From Spinellus fusiger (Eukaryota; Mucoromycota; Mucoromycetes; Mucorales; Phycomycetaceae), in the NCBI GenBank assembly GCA_025094145.1, contig JALLLS010000037.1, positions 1 through 64,000 on the forward strand: a DNA stretch of 64,000 nt, in the 5' to 3' direction. Each line of letters opens with the position of its first letter. The stretch's first letter is position 1. The notes under the pieces were generated by a model. The model was not told the DNA's origin, did no database searches, and was given only the letters and a program-made list of their open reading frames with translations. Positions 11,886 to 24,376 of the stretch are shown in pieces. Made by a program: the position numbers and the translations under genes.

Positions 11886-12956
11886 TCTTGAGCCTGTATT
11901 TTATTTATTTTATTTTTTCATTTTATGTATTCTTTTTTTTTTACTCTTATTTGTCTTCTTTTTTTTATTACTATTATTATTGTTTTATTATTTTTATTTT
12001 TATTCATTACATAGTTTTTTATTGTATTGCATTGCATTGCATTCCATTATATTAAATTAAATTAAATTCCATTGTATTGTATTGTATTGTACTGTATGTT
12101 TCCATGGCAATGATTTGGATTTGATGTGAGGGTGAATGGTCTCCAAGGAGATAGAATTCCGTCTTGTTTGATTTGTGTTTTTATTGTTTTACCGAGTCTC
12201 TCTCTCTCTTCCATCGACAGTTCAGTTGAAAGATGATATCTTATTCTTGGTAACAATGTATTTGCTCCATAAAACTCTCTACTGCCCAAAAGACAGGAAT
12301 ACATTTATATACAAAAGAACATAATAAGGAGTGCAAGATGGATCATTCAAATCAATGAGTCAAACTACCAAAGAACTATCAGTAAAAGAGTCCAAAAGAA
12401 AAGACAAGAGAAAGTCAATTGAATGACTCAAAGATGGTGTGCTATTGGTAACTGTGTTCACAGATGTACTGAAACAAGCGAACGTATTCATTGTGTGTGT
12501 GTCTTGGGTGTACTCTGTGGAGATTCACTGACATGGTTATGGTTTTCCAGGGAACCACCCTTCATTCCCCAACGAATAAGCTTATTTGCGTCATGCCTAG
12601 CTTCTGGAAGATACACTATAGAATCTATCCTCCTCCCTCCCTCTCGCCCCTCAATCCGTGGTCTATTGACCTGAGGTAAGAGCCTTGTCTTTTGATACTC
12701 TATCAACATCTTTAGTTTATTATTATCACTGGGAGTTTCTTCTGGTAGAGATAGGTACAATGTGTTTTCATAGAATAATGCTTGATATAAATGGACATGT
12801 TCAGTGGATCTTTTTTCTTTTTCTTTTTCTTTCTTGTGTTTCCTATTTTGGACAGGTGTGACAGTGGTTTTTATCCTTTTAAAATGCTCCCCTCCCCGTA
12901 TGTTCCGTTGATCATGCTTCCTTTGTTCTAAAATAAGAACTCTTCACTTCTTCCCT
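11886..12956. other. Intergenic region with pentanucleotide repeats
   Basis: T-rich 3' flank of Med13, then runs of the pentamers cattg, attaa and attgt at about 12022-12093. Short frames on both strands around 12420-12760 have no recognisable domain, and I do not call them genes. The last 100 bp are the probable promoter of the DUF2408 gene. Confidence 0.45.
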
Positions 12957-15022
12957 ATGAACGTCGTGCCTATTCCTGTTCAAGGTAAATAACAAAATGG
13001 ATACACAACTGTCTATTTTATATAATGAATAATATATAAGTAATAAATAAATAAATAATAACTAGCAAGTAATAATAAACAACTCACCCTGTTGGTTTTC
13101 TTTTTATTTCTTCTATGGGGAAACAATAATAACAATAGAAATTCCTGTCTTGGAAAACCTCATTACAATACGACACAAGCTGTCTGCTCTTAAGAAAGAT
13201 CGCAGCACCTATCCAAAATCAGATGTTATTGTTGCTCTTTACCATGAAACAGAAGCCCAGTTGGAAGTCATATCAGACATTCGGTCTCAGAAGGCATGGG
13301 AGGCCACTGTGCGCAACAGACTCAATGATGTGTTGGATGATGTGATGTCTCTTCTGTCTCTGTTTTTTATGAGTATTGGAAGGAACCGAGAAAGTAAGTG
13401 TTTGGTGCTATTGTTGAATCCTATGATTATGATTATGATTGGATTAAGTATGAAAAAGCATAGGTCCTGCTGTGTATGCACAACTGGTGACAGTAGAGGT
13501 AAAAATAAAATAAAAATAAAAATAAAAAAAGAATAGGGGAAAAGAGAAGTTGGTGAGTTGATCTCAAGCTACTGTACTAGCGATACTTGGATCAACTGGC
13601 ACAAATGGGGATTTATACAGATCACACTCTGATTGAAATCCAACGTCGCTTGGAGGATATTGAGAATATTGTCTGTGCAGATGCTCATCAGTCCAATGTA
13701 TCTGTGTGCTTCCTGGAGCTACTACGAAAGAAGCTAGAGAGATGCAGTAAGTCATACCTACAAGAAAACAAGAAAATAAGAAAATAAGAAAATAAGAAAA
13801 TAAAAACATGAGCCCACTCATCATGGCAACGTCTTTATTTATTGTTGATATTGAATAGAGAATTCTCTAAACACCCTGTTGATGACCATCCAAGAAGTGT
13901 CTCCTCTCCTGTAAGTGTTTTATTTATTGTTTCATGACTGTAGACTGTGCAATGACAAGGAATAGAAAGCCTATACATGACAAGTTGGTAGAGCTACGTC
14001 TTGATCTCGGTGCTGTGGCCTCTCGTCCTTCTGGATTCAAAGCACAGGACATCCTTCCCTTTCAATCAAAGGCAAGTGGTGGGACGCACTGACAGTCGAG
14101 AAGACCCTACTCAACCAGACGAATTGTTGTGTTCATTTAGCTTCGTCACATTGATCATGCAAGGTCAGAATTGGTGCTACCCAGTCAAGGAGAAACACCT
14201 AAAGGACAAGCACTGGTTGTAGGATTATTGGAGCAACTGTATGAAGAAATCCACGATCTACTGGCTTCTACTGACAATATCTCCGAGTCCCTGGTGCCTA
14301 TTGCTGATAGACTCAAGGACATCAAGGGACAGTTGGAGAGACTGGCACTGACCCATCGATGGACATTAAGAGAGACGGATCTGTATACATTCCAGGTACA
14401 ATCCTCTTTTTATTCTTATTCTTGCTTCTATTGGTCTTTTTATTGTACATACTAATGACAGAAAGGGTAGTTACAACTCCAGGAGATTGAGAAGCTACGC
14501 CATCATGGTAAATTCAGAGATGCACAGTCTAATGTACCCGAAGGACAAACCCTGATCAACTTCCTATTGCGTGGATGTTACCGTCTCATGTCAAAGATGC
14601 TGAGTGAGAATGTTCCTGTGGCAGAAGCATTGATGCCTGTGCATAATCAATTGAGTACACTTCGAAGATGTTTGGTAGAAGTGAGAAAGTGGGGAAAACC
14701 AGATTCACGTAAGTCTAATGAACAGACTACAGGGCACTGTTGATATATATTTATATATATATTTATATATATAAATGTGTGTGTGTGTATATTTTTATAT
14801 CTAAACCTGCTCTTTCTTTTTATAGCACGCGATCTGTATCCTTACCAAATGAAACTGTCAAGTATTGATAGTTTAAGAGTGGATGGAATCTTTTATGATG
14901 ATGAAGGCGATGTTCCAGAAGGACAGGCCATTTGTATTGCTCTTCTGAGTGAATGTTATGATATTCTTCATGAACTACTGTCTTCCATTGATGAGAATTC
15001 TTCAGATGAAGAATCTTCATAG
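12957..15022 (+). CDS. CUB1: DUF2408 (UPF0662) family protein, Cub1/YPL260W-like
   Basis: Nine exons: 12957-12984, 13139-13393, 13464-13498, 13581-13746, 13859-13910, 13966-14071, 14141-14395, 14471-14708 and 14826-15022. The spliced frame is 1,332 nt (443 aa) and ends at TAG 15020-15022, with AATAAA directly after it. Two related halves carry family landmarks: KLSALKKDRSTY near residue 20, VLDDVMSLLSLFFMSIGRNRE near 75, YAQLVTVERYLDQLAQMGIYT near 98 and, in the second half, YPYQMKLSSIDSLRVDGIF followed by DVPEGQAICIALLSECYDIL near the C terminus. The yeast protein is cytoplasmic and has been linked to copper and proteasome biology; that function is not visible here. The protein is predicted mostly helical and soluble. 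The exon 6 donor is GC (AAG|GCAAGT at 14072), a GC-AG intron, and the frame only continues if it is used. Confidence 0.75.
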
Positions 15023-15278
15023 AATAAAAACACGCCCTATATCCCCCACCCCATTGATCTCTCTGTATGTCTATTTCTCTATGGATACATACCGTAGATG
15101 AGCTGCATAAAAGTAACAAATCCAATAAAGTATACATGGAATCAATAGGGTGAAATTCTGAAGTGTTTGCAATAGTTTTATATATATAAATATATTTAAA
15201 AAAAAAAGAGTGAGGCTTGTTTATTGAAAAAAAAATGAATTCAATAGCAAGAACAGGAGAGAAGCTCAGACGTGTGGT

Positions 15279-15738
15279 TTAATCGAAAAGACCTAGATAC
15301 ATAGAGAGAGAGAGTGTGTGTGAGTTGGGGTGTTATGGCAGCACAAATGATTCCTTACCGAAACCCATGTCATCGTCAGACTCTTCCTTTTCCTCAGCCT
15401 TTTCCTCAGCCTTCTCCTCGGAGGCAGCAGCACCACCAGCAGCACCACCGACAGAGGCAGCAGCACCACCAGCACCAGGAGCACCGACGTTCAACAAGAG
15501 AGCCTTGAGGTCCTGGCCAGCGAGAGCCTTGGCGTAGAGGGAGAACCAGATGGGCTCTACTTCAATACCGGCAGCCTTGACAAGAGTCTGGAGCTTGTCA
15601 GACTAGAAGAAGAATAACAAGCAGGTTAGCCCATCTGTTGCGTCGACCGGCAAGACACATTCTATTACTTACGGTGATCTCAATGTTATCATCCTGGAGG
15701 ATGAGGGCAGCGTAGACGACGGCAAGTTCAGCAGACAT
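15279..15738 (-). CDS. RPP1: 60S acidic ribosomal protein P1
   Basis: Three exons on the minus strand: 15673-15738, 15359-15602 and 15279-15292 (107 aa, the usual P1 length). The N terminus [17 protein letters not shown] and the [11 protein letters not shown] and [14 protein letters not shown] segments are typical of P1, the P-stalk protein that with P2 and P0 recruits elongation factors to the 60S subunit. An Ala/Gly-rich hinge (about residues 64-85) precedes an acidic tail ending in the universal [12 protein letters not shown] motif. The last exon is only 14 nt and encodes LFD plus the stop. If the second intron were not removed, the tail would end differently ([10 protein letters not shown]). 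The first intron separates residue 22 (Thr) from Ser 23. Transcribed away from the URA6-type gene. Confidence 0.95.
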
Positions 15739-16394
15739 GATGGATGGATTTTAGATTTGTGTTTATGTCGCAAGTAACGATTTAACCCTGTGGATGGGAT
15801 ACAAGACGCTTAAAACACACTTGTTAAAGAAGAGTAACAGATGAACATCTCCCCTTGAGTTTGTTTGCCATAGGAGAATGAAAATCAATGCTCATCAAGG
15901 TCCGATGGTGGCTGTATCGGTCCTCAACCCCAGAGTGCGATCCGGACACTCTCTACACACCAGGAGAAAAGAAGACCAGATGGGGGGGATCGGCTGTAAA
16001 TGGTCGGAGATTGTATGTCTAGGGTTACTTGTTTTTCTTATTAAGGCAAGAGCAGTTCTCATTTTGCTTTCTCATTTGATCCCGTTTCAAATGACACTCC
16101 TCCAACACATTCCAATACAATGGCTGCCCAACCCTTAATACTTCCTCCAACCACTTTTTCCCTCAATGGAGTAGAGATGAGTGGGATAGAATCTAAATCT
16201 CCATAGAAACAGATTCCACAAGCCACCAAGAGAGTAGACTAAGCACTTGTATCTACTTCTATAAGACATGGACATGGAAAATACAAGTGAATGGAACAAG
16301 GCGCTGTTCACTAGCTATTTTCCGCTGTTCCGCCCTTTTTTTTATTTTTATTTTTATTTTTACTGTTTTGTATTTTGCACTCTCTTTCTTTACC
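15739..16394. promoter_or_regulatory. Divergent promoter region between RPP1 and URA6-type kinase
   Basis: About 650 bp between two start codons facing away from each other, so both promoters must lie here. The side next to the kinase is rich in pyrimidines (about 16330-16392, repeated ttttta). I see no confident TATA box and no gene. Confidence 0.5.
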
Positions 16395-17847
<1,453 letters not shown>

Positions 17848-18105
17848 AATGGTAGTTATGGAGTAGTGCCTGTTTAAGAAATAAATATGTTAAGTGTAAC
17901 ACTACTGGACTTCACTCATAGAGAATCTTCATTCTTTTTCTTCTCTTTTTCTATTGGTAATGGTGTCTTGAAGAAGAATAGAAAAATGTTGAGCTTAGGG
18001 AAATATCTCTAGCAAGATTCTTATATCAACACCAACCAAAAGGCTAGAGTTGGACCTGTTAATGAGAACAAGTACAAGTTAAAAAAGAAGGGAGGAAAAA
18101 TAGCC
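17848..18105. other. Intergenic region, URA6-type kinase to U6 snRNA 3' ends
   Basis: Contains the kinase 3' UTR, with AATAAA-like sequence around 17880 (gaaataaatat). The two genes converge. No other gene is seen. Confidence 0.5.
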
Positions 18106-18167
18106 AAAAAAATTGCTCCGTAGAGCGTTCCATCTCAGAAGTTTAGTGTCATCCTTGTGCAGGGGCC

Positions 18168-18199
<32 letters not shown>

Positions 18200-18222
18200 A
18201 TATGCGACAGAGGTGTAAACAC
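18106..18222 (-). ncRNA. U6: U6 spliceosomal snRNA
   Basis: On the minus strand the near-invariant U6 core is present: AAAATTGGAACGATACAGAG, then AAGATTAGCATGGCCCCTGC, then AAGGATGACAC. The ACAGAGA box, which pairs with the 5' splice site, is at 18178-18184 and the catalytic AGC triad at 18170-18172. The gene ends in a run of seven T on the minus strand (A run 18106-18112 on the plus strand), the RNA polymerase III terminator. The 5' end is inferred at about 18222, from a small stem GTGTTTACAC. Just before the T run the sequence GCTCTACGGAGC can form a 4-bp hairpin. There is no intron, unlike some fungal U6 genes. This RNA forms the catalytic centre of the spliceosome with U2 and U4/U5. Confidence 0.95.
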
Positions 18223-18249
18223 TTGTCGATTTTGAAAGCTCGCTGGAGC

Positions 18250-18257
18250 TATTTAAG
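18250..18257 (-). promoter_or_regulatory. TATA-like element of the U6 gene
   Basis: On the minus strand the sequence CTTAAATA lies about 28-35 bp upstream of the inferred U6 start. That is the usual distance for the TATA box of a polymerase III U6 promoter. Confidence 0.55.
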
Positions 18258-20630
18258 CCGCCTTTTTGGAGACTTTGTTTAACTTGTGGGTTATAAAAAA
18301 ATTATACTTGTTTTTCCTCATCTTATTCTCACCCATTGCACTCAATCTTTTTCAACTATTCTTAATAATGATCCTATCTTTCCTATAGACCATTTAATTC
18401 CATTTATATTTTAATATTCTATTTAATACATTAATATATTATCAAAAGGTAATGTTCTCAAGATTAGCACATGTATGTAAATAACAGCACATTATTTTCT
18501 ACTACAGTATGTTTAATCAAACCCCGAAATTATTCTGCAGACACAGAAATATGAAAACACGTGCACAATTACATATGATAAAATTCTGCACTCGTTAATT
18601 GCTTCTATACCATTGAGCTATTTTCTTTCATTAGAAAGTGTCAATAAAGACTTTTGCTTCCAATGTATCTAGATATATATATTGTATAATATTAAATAGA
18701 GGGTCTTTTATATTTATATATATATATATATGGGTGGCATTGTATAAACTCAACTTTTTATCTGTAATGTTTGAATGTAATCTAATGTATTTTTTTTCTT
18801 CTCAAAGTAAACGGAGGAGAAAGAATGAGTAGAAGGTGACTTTGATATCCTGTTACTTCCTGACTCTCTTCCTGACTATTTTTATCGATCTTTTAATCAA
18901 TGATATTCTTCAAATGGATATTTTAGACTCATCAATAACAAATAGAAACATCTGCTTATAGATTGAAAGGAGGAAGAAAAGATGTCATGGTTAGGTCCAG
19001 TGAATTCATGGGGCAGTGGCCATGTTCATAGTCATGTTCATGAGCAATAGAGAGAATAAAAAGCAATTCAACACTCCATCCATTTACCTTTTTACGTTCA
19101 AAGAGAGTCATGCTACTAGTAAAACACTGAAATGGACACAAGCTAATCTCTGGATCGACATCAGAGCTTATAGTTGTCGATAGTATTTTCATTTCTCCAT
19201 TATTATTTTAAAAGTAGATCAATAGATCAATAAATAAATGTAGATGTGTAGCGTCTCCACTGTACTCTAATATAAAAGTCCACTCTTTTCATTCCCCATC
19301 ACTGCTGCAATGGTTACTTCAAGTACCACCTTATATTAAACCAATAAAAATATTTTCCGAGTGATTATTTGTACGTACTGTGTTAATGAAGATGATAAAA
19401 AGAAAAAGAAAAAGAAAAGAAAAGAAAAGGAAAAAGAAAAAAGAGAATAGTAAAGCAGCAGAGGGCTGGCTCTTGTTTCTGTGTATTGATTGAACATTGG
19501 GCAAGATAATAATAATAATAATAATAAATGGGCAATGATAGATATTTGCAAAGTCGACACTAAGTTTCTTTTGACTTGATTTTCCCCATCCCCATTTCAG
19601 ATTGGAATTCTCTCTATTTTATCCTTTTTATCTTCACCCTTCACTAAAAGACTGGATCTACCTGTCTACTTCATTATTACTATTAATAATGAAATAGATA
19701 GCACCAACCACTCATCTATGGTTTTATTTTAGATATATTCTCCACTGCAAACACAGTAACGGGAAAGGAAAGTCATCACATCCTTACTGCACTGCATCTT
19801 TAGTCAGTACATTATCATAGGGTAATGATTTATACAGAGAAACGACTGTCTCTTGAATCTATGCATATGCACGTGTTTCTTCTGGGTCTCTCCATACTAC
19901 AGAGATATCCAAAAATAAGAAGAAACAATGGATGACATCCTGAAAGAGCTCGGGGAAAAAAAAAAGTCCACACTCTAGACCACACTCATACTACCACTCC
20001 TGCCCCACACTCCACGCTATTACTGGATTCGATGATTTTGTTGACCCCATACACTCATACAGTGTTCATTCAGTCTATATTAGTAGAGAGATAATGAAGT
20101 GAGCATGCTTTTATCTATTTAGGATGAAGAAGAGGACCCAGGATGTCTCAATTAACTTTTTATTTTACTTTCCTCTCTTTAGTAGAAATAAGGAAATAAA
20201 GAATTATAGGAGATAGACACAACATCACTCTGTACTTGCTTACATTCCTTTTGTTCTAAAGAATAAAAGAAACATGTGGTCTTGTATCAAGATAATGGTA
20301 AGAAAAAGGTGTCCGTGCTTATAGGAACGGAAGTATGTATAGAGATTAAGGTTCTTATTTTCATTGTTTATCTATTTATTTTGGAAAGCTTAAACATATG
20401 CATGGGTGTATTTACCCTTCCCTATAAGAGAGAGAGAAAGAAAGAAAAAGGGACCTGTACATGGGACCTCAGTGTCCTTTTTTTTTGTAGCCTATACCCT
20501 TTTCCTCCTGCTACTGCTGATATATGACTAACAGCGCGTTGGTAGGATTCCTGCTTAATTAGAATTTTAATTTATTATTTTAAATGTGCACCACCTCCAG
20601 ATAATGTTGAATACAGAAAAAGCCCCACAC

Positions 20631-20665
20631 CATGGCACCATGGCACCATGGCACCATGGCAACAT
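20631..20665. repeat. Tandem caccatgg octamers
   Basis: Four to five consecutive copies of the 8-mer caccatgg, each containing an NcoI-type palindrome, ending in degenerate copies (caacatgacac). Confidence 0.8.
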
Positions 20666-20708
20666 GACACTATGATAACCTAAGCTAACTCTTCTTTTCT
20701 CATAGATC

Positions 20709-20773
20709 CAATTCAATTCAATTCAATTCAATTCAATTCAATTCAATTCAATTCAATTCAATTCAATTCAATT
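20709..20773. repeat. Pentanucleotide microsatellite (attca)n
   Basis: About 13 uninterrupted copies of the pentamer attca, followed by a partly inverted continuation (attgaatctgatttgattcaattca). Confidence 0.9.
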
Positions 20774-21643
20774 GAATCTGATTTGATTCAATTCATCTGG
20801 AAACCTGATATTTTTATTTATATATTTCTACTCTCATTCTCTCTCTTGAAATATAGATATTGGTGTATATATATATATATATATATATACCTATAGAGAT
20901 AGATAATAACAATACAAAGGCTCTTTTCACTAAAGAGGGTGACACCTACAGATAGATATACATACATATTCACATCTATTTATCTACGCAATGGAACAAG
21001 CAGAAAAGGGGGTAGGACGCATAGGTATTACAAAAACTGTCTAAAGTATTTGAGACTAGATTGCCATACAAAGAAATATAAAATAAAATAAAGAAAAGGA
21101 TTCATTCTCTTCCTCTATTTGTGAAGTGTATTTTTGTATGCAAGTGCACAACTTTCTTTGTGTGCCTGGTGTCAACTTGTACTACACTCAGCACTGCCCT
21201 TTTATATATCTTTAGTTTATCTTGTCCTATAAAGCAGCAACAAAACAGACATTAAGAAACATGGATCTAACCAACAATAAGAAATTGATCTTGCGTCCAT
21301 GGAACTCATCTCTTTATTTCTTTATTTGTCTAATTTCTTATGATCGGCAGGATAATAAATATGAGAGAGATCAACACTATCTATGGTGAGTCGACTGAAA
21401 TAGTACCTAAAAGAAAGAGAGAAAGAGAAAGACCATCTCTGTCACGAGCTATGCCTGTACAACCCCTGCGATAATGGCCTCTGTGAACAGTCCACTGTTG
21501 TATCTTGTTGGATCGTTTGAACTTTACAGATCACTAGATGAAGAAATAACAGAATTAGACATCAATAATAACACAGTCCAATGCTGTTCTGCCTCTGCAT
21601 GTTGATATAGATGGGTTCAAAGGTAATACTACGCGAGTTAATC

Positions 21644-21644
<1 letters not shown>

Positions 21645-21708
<64 letters not shown>

Positions 21709-21729
21709 GTAATAATAGTAATAATAATA
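21645..21729. repeat. Trinucleotide microsatellite (aat)n
   Basis: About 28 copies of aat with two tag interruptions near the 3' end. It lies about 280 bp beyond the stop codon of the methyltransferase gene. The same repeat recurs in two introns of this window. Confidence 0.95.
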
Positions 21730-22007
21730 CATCACCACTACACCAAAACACACATAACCCCATAAACATCTACTTTTTAACTTTTATACACAAACACAAA
21801 CACAAGCACAAGCACAAGCACAAACACAAAGATGATCACAAACACAATTACAGTCATAAACACAGGTACAACCACAGACCCAGAGATAACCATAGTTACA
21901 ACGATTATCATAATTACAAACACAAACATAATCACAAATACTTTATTCAACTCTATGGGGTTTTGAATATGTTTATTTACTTTTTTATTTTCCCAATGTC
22001 ATTTGTT

Positions 22008-23463
22008 TTATGAGAGGGAAGGTGTCTCAAAAGAGCCAAGGGGTTTCCTACATGTAAATATCTTCCAATGTGAAGAGCTTTCATGTTCATCAAACTCCTC
22101 AAGAGCTTCATGACATACTCGTTCATACTCTTCAGATGAAATTCTAATTTCTGATAACCACCATTTCTTCATGGATTTGAAGAGTCCTTTCATTTGTTCT
22201 TTGTACATGTACCCGTGTTGTTTTTGAACTAGAAAGATAATTTTTTTTTCTGAATGAGTACTGATAAAAAATAAAATAAAATAGAAACCACTACTACTGT
22301 ATAGACATAGAGATGTGGTTTCCAAGAAAACACACCTCTATTTCTCTCATTCTAGTTTTCATTTTTTTCTTCATTTTTTTTTCTGTCTACTTACCATGGT
22401 CTTTTGGCCATTCACCAATAGGTATGATATGTGTATTGTCTTTGACTTGTTCGAACCCAGTTTGTACAAGTCGAGTTTCAATCGATTGAATATAGTGCGG
22501 ATCTACACCAATCGTGGAGGCTGCTATCTTGTACCACTCGTTGACTAATGCCAAGACAGGTCCTGGACGCTGGAAAAGAAGATCTATGTTGTCCCATTGC
22601 GTATCATTAAAAACAAAGACAAATAATAACAAAGAGAAGGAGAGAGAAAGAGAGAGAAAGAGAAAGAAAGAAAGAAAGAGATGAGTCTTCTATAGATGCA
22701 TAGGACAGGCCATGGAACAATACTTCACTGTATTCCACCAACTCAAGGTGTCCGCCTGGCTTTAGTACGCGGTAGAACTCAGCAAGAAGCGTAGGCCAAT
22801 GTTTGGCAGGTACAACGGTGGCAACATCACGTTGATAAATGAAATCAAAAGAATTGTCAGGGAAAGGAAGAGGGCCAAGAATGTCAGCACACATATAGGT
22901 CAGGTTGGGTAGGCCTGCTACCCCCATGCTATTGCAGCTTGGAAAATCATTCAGTGGTGATGTACCGTTCATAGGAGGCAGTAGGTCCAAGCCGATGACT
23001 TGTGTGTCTGGATAGGCTTGTGCCATTTCGAGTGACCAGAGACCTGGAATGAAGTTTAATGAGAGACACTGTGAGCAAGAGGATTCTCAACACCACGAAC
23101 TACTACGAACTACATCTTGGACAAGTAACACTAGAGTGACACTAGAGTAATACTAGAGTAGCACTGTAGAGTGGCTCAAGATCATAGCATGAATAGATCT
23201 CAGCTTATGACAGTCCATTGATTTCACTTCTATTTTTACACACTTTACCTACGCCACAAGCACTGTCCAGTATGCGTTTGGGTGCTGCATCTAATTTTGT
23301 CTGGATATTTCCGCCGAAAATCATTTTCAACACATAGTGCTATGAAACATATGTTATTTCCAAATCCATCAGCAAATGACGGGTTACCTGTCTCCATTGT
23401 CTGATAGTGGTAGTGGTGATAGCGGTGGTGATAGTGGTGATAGTGGTGATAGTAGTAGTAGTA

Positions 23464-23553
<90 letters not shown>

Positions 23554-24376
23554 TAATAATAATAATAATAATAACAATAGTAATAGTAACAATAACAGTA
23601 ACAATAATAGTAACAATAATAACAGTAACAGCAGAAAGAAGAATCAGTATTGCAGACTCTTCCTCTCATAGGACTCCACACACACACACACATCATCATC
23701 AATCATTGTCTTACCTGTCCCGCTCTTTCTCTGCTCCATACTCATAGACCCATTTATTCAGGGCTATGTCTGTGTCCTCCGCAGTAGGCTCCTGTCTTCC
23801 TATTGCATCTAGCAATTTACTTGACTGGTTGATCCCAAGATTGGAGTGTTTGTCGTGGTGTGCATTGAAGAGAGAGTGGTGGTTAGAATCAAACACAATC
23901 GTAGTGAGTCGTGTGGGGTCTTTGGAATAAGTTCGAGAAAAGAAGCTGTGGGTGGGTGATACAGGCAGGTCGAATTTGTCGATGAAGGTGGTAGAACTTC
24001 GCGGAGAAGAAGAAACAAATGTGTTGGAGTAGACAGTAGGAGTGTGGGGTTCGTCGTCGCTTGTGAATGAAGAAGTGCTTCTATTCTCTTCTATATGCTT
24101 TACTTTGATTGTAGGAGCATTTCGCCGTGGCATACTAATAGCAGCGGACAGTGAAGAGAGCGGTGTCATTTGATCTGTCATTAATACAACCTTATGGTTG
24201 ATAGGACTGACAATGGTAGTGCGTGATCGAACAGGACTAGGAAGGGAGTGGGTGGGCCGAGGAGAAGTGTTGGAAAGGGCAGTCTTTGGACTGACGGAGA
24301 GGCGCTTTCTTCGTCGTTTGCTGTCCATTGAGCCACTCGTCACGCTGTCAGTGTCTTTGCTGAGTTGGCTGCCCAT
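22008..24376 (-). CDS. SAM-dependent methyltransferase (TAM/UbiE-like class I fold)
   Basis: Six exons on the minus strand: 23715-24376, 23388-23400, 23249-23339, 22729-23043, 22395-22583 and 22008-22228 (496 aa). The first about 205 residues are Ser/Thr/Pro-rich and disordered. The methyltransferase domain begins with a helix QHYVLKMIFGGN (about 226-237), as in fungal TAM methyltransferases. Motif I is RILDSACGVGLWSLEMA (about 248-264), and VIGLDLLPP follows as the acidic strand-2 residue. Motif II is DNSFDFIYQRDVATVVP and motif III is VLKPGGHLELVEY. The C-terminal helices end near WKIFTCRKPLG. The substrate is unknown. Related fungal proteins include LaeA-like regulators, but nothing here assigns it to them. 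The second exon is a 13-nt microexon, needed to keep the frame. The intron before it holds a long aat repeat. Confidence 0.85.
23461..23573. repeat. (aat)n microsatellite inside an intron of the methyltransferase gene
   Basis: More than 35 trinucleotide units (aat on the plus strand), with an aaa interruption near 23550 and degenerate taa/tag/aca continuations to about 23630. It fills most of the first intron (23401-23714, about 314 nt), which is several times longer than the other introns in this window. Confidence 0.95.

Larger units (their letters stand above)
18258..22007. other. Gene-free spacer, AT-rich, with microsatellites
   Basis: About 3.7 kb with only short, featureless frames and no recognisable domain on either strand. 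It contains several simple repeats, listed separately, and no transposase or reverse transcriptase fragments that I can see. Confidence 0.5.

Noticed and set aside
12423..12760. Overlapping frames on both strands near 12.4-12.8 kb
   Set aside because: No recognisable domain, no good splice context and no conserved pattern; left as spacer.
21562..21753. Tyrosine-repeat frame, minus strand
   Set aside because: Translation of the aat microsatellite only.
22441..22465. GTTCGAACCC-like sequence resembling a tRNA T-loop
   Set aside because: It lies inside an exon of the methyltransferase and has no acceptor stem or anticodon arm around it. No tRNA was found in the window.
23245..23747. Tyrosine, isoleucine and asparagine repeat frames around the methyltransferase intron
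   Set aside because: Translations of the intronic aat microsatellite. The real exons around it were assigned from splice sites and the methyltransferase family.
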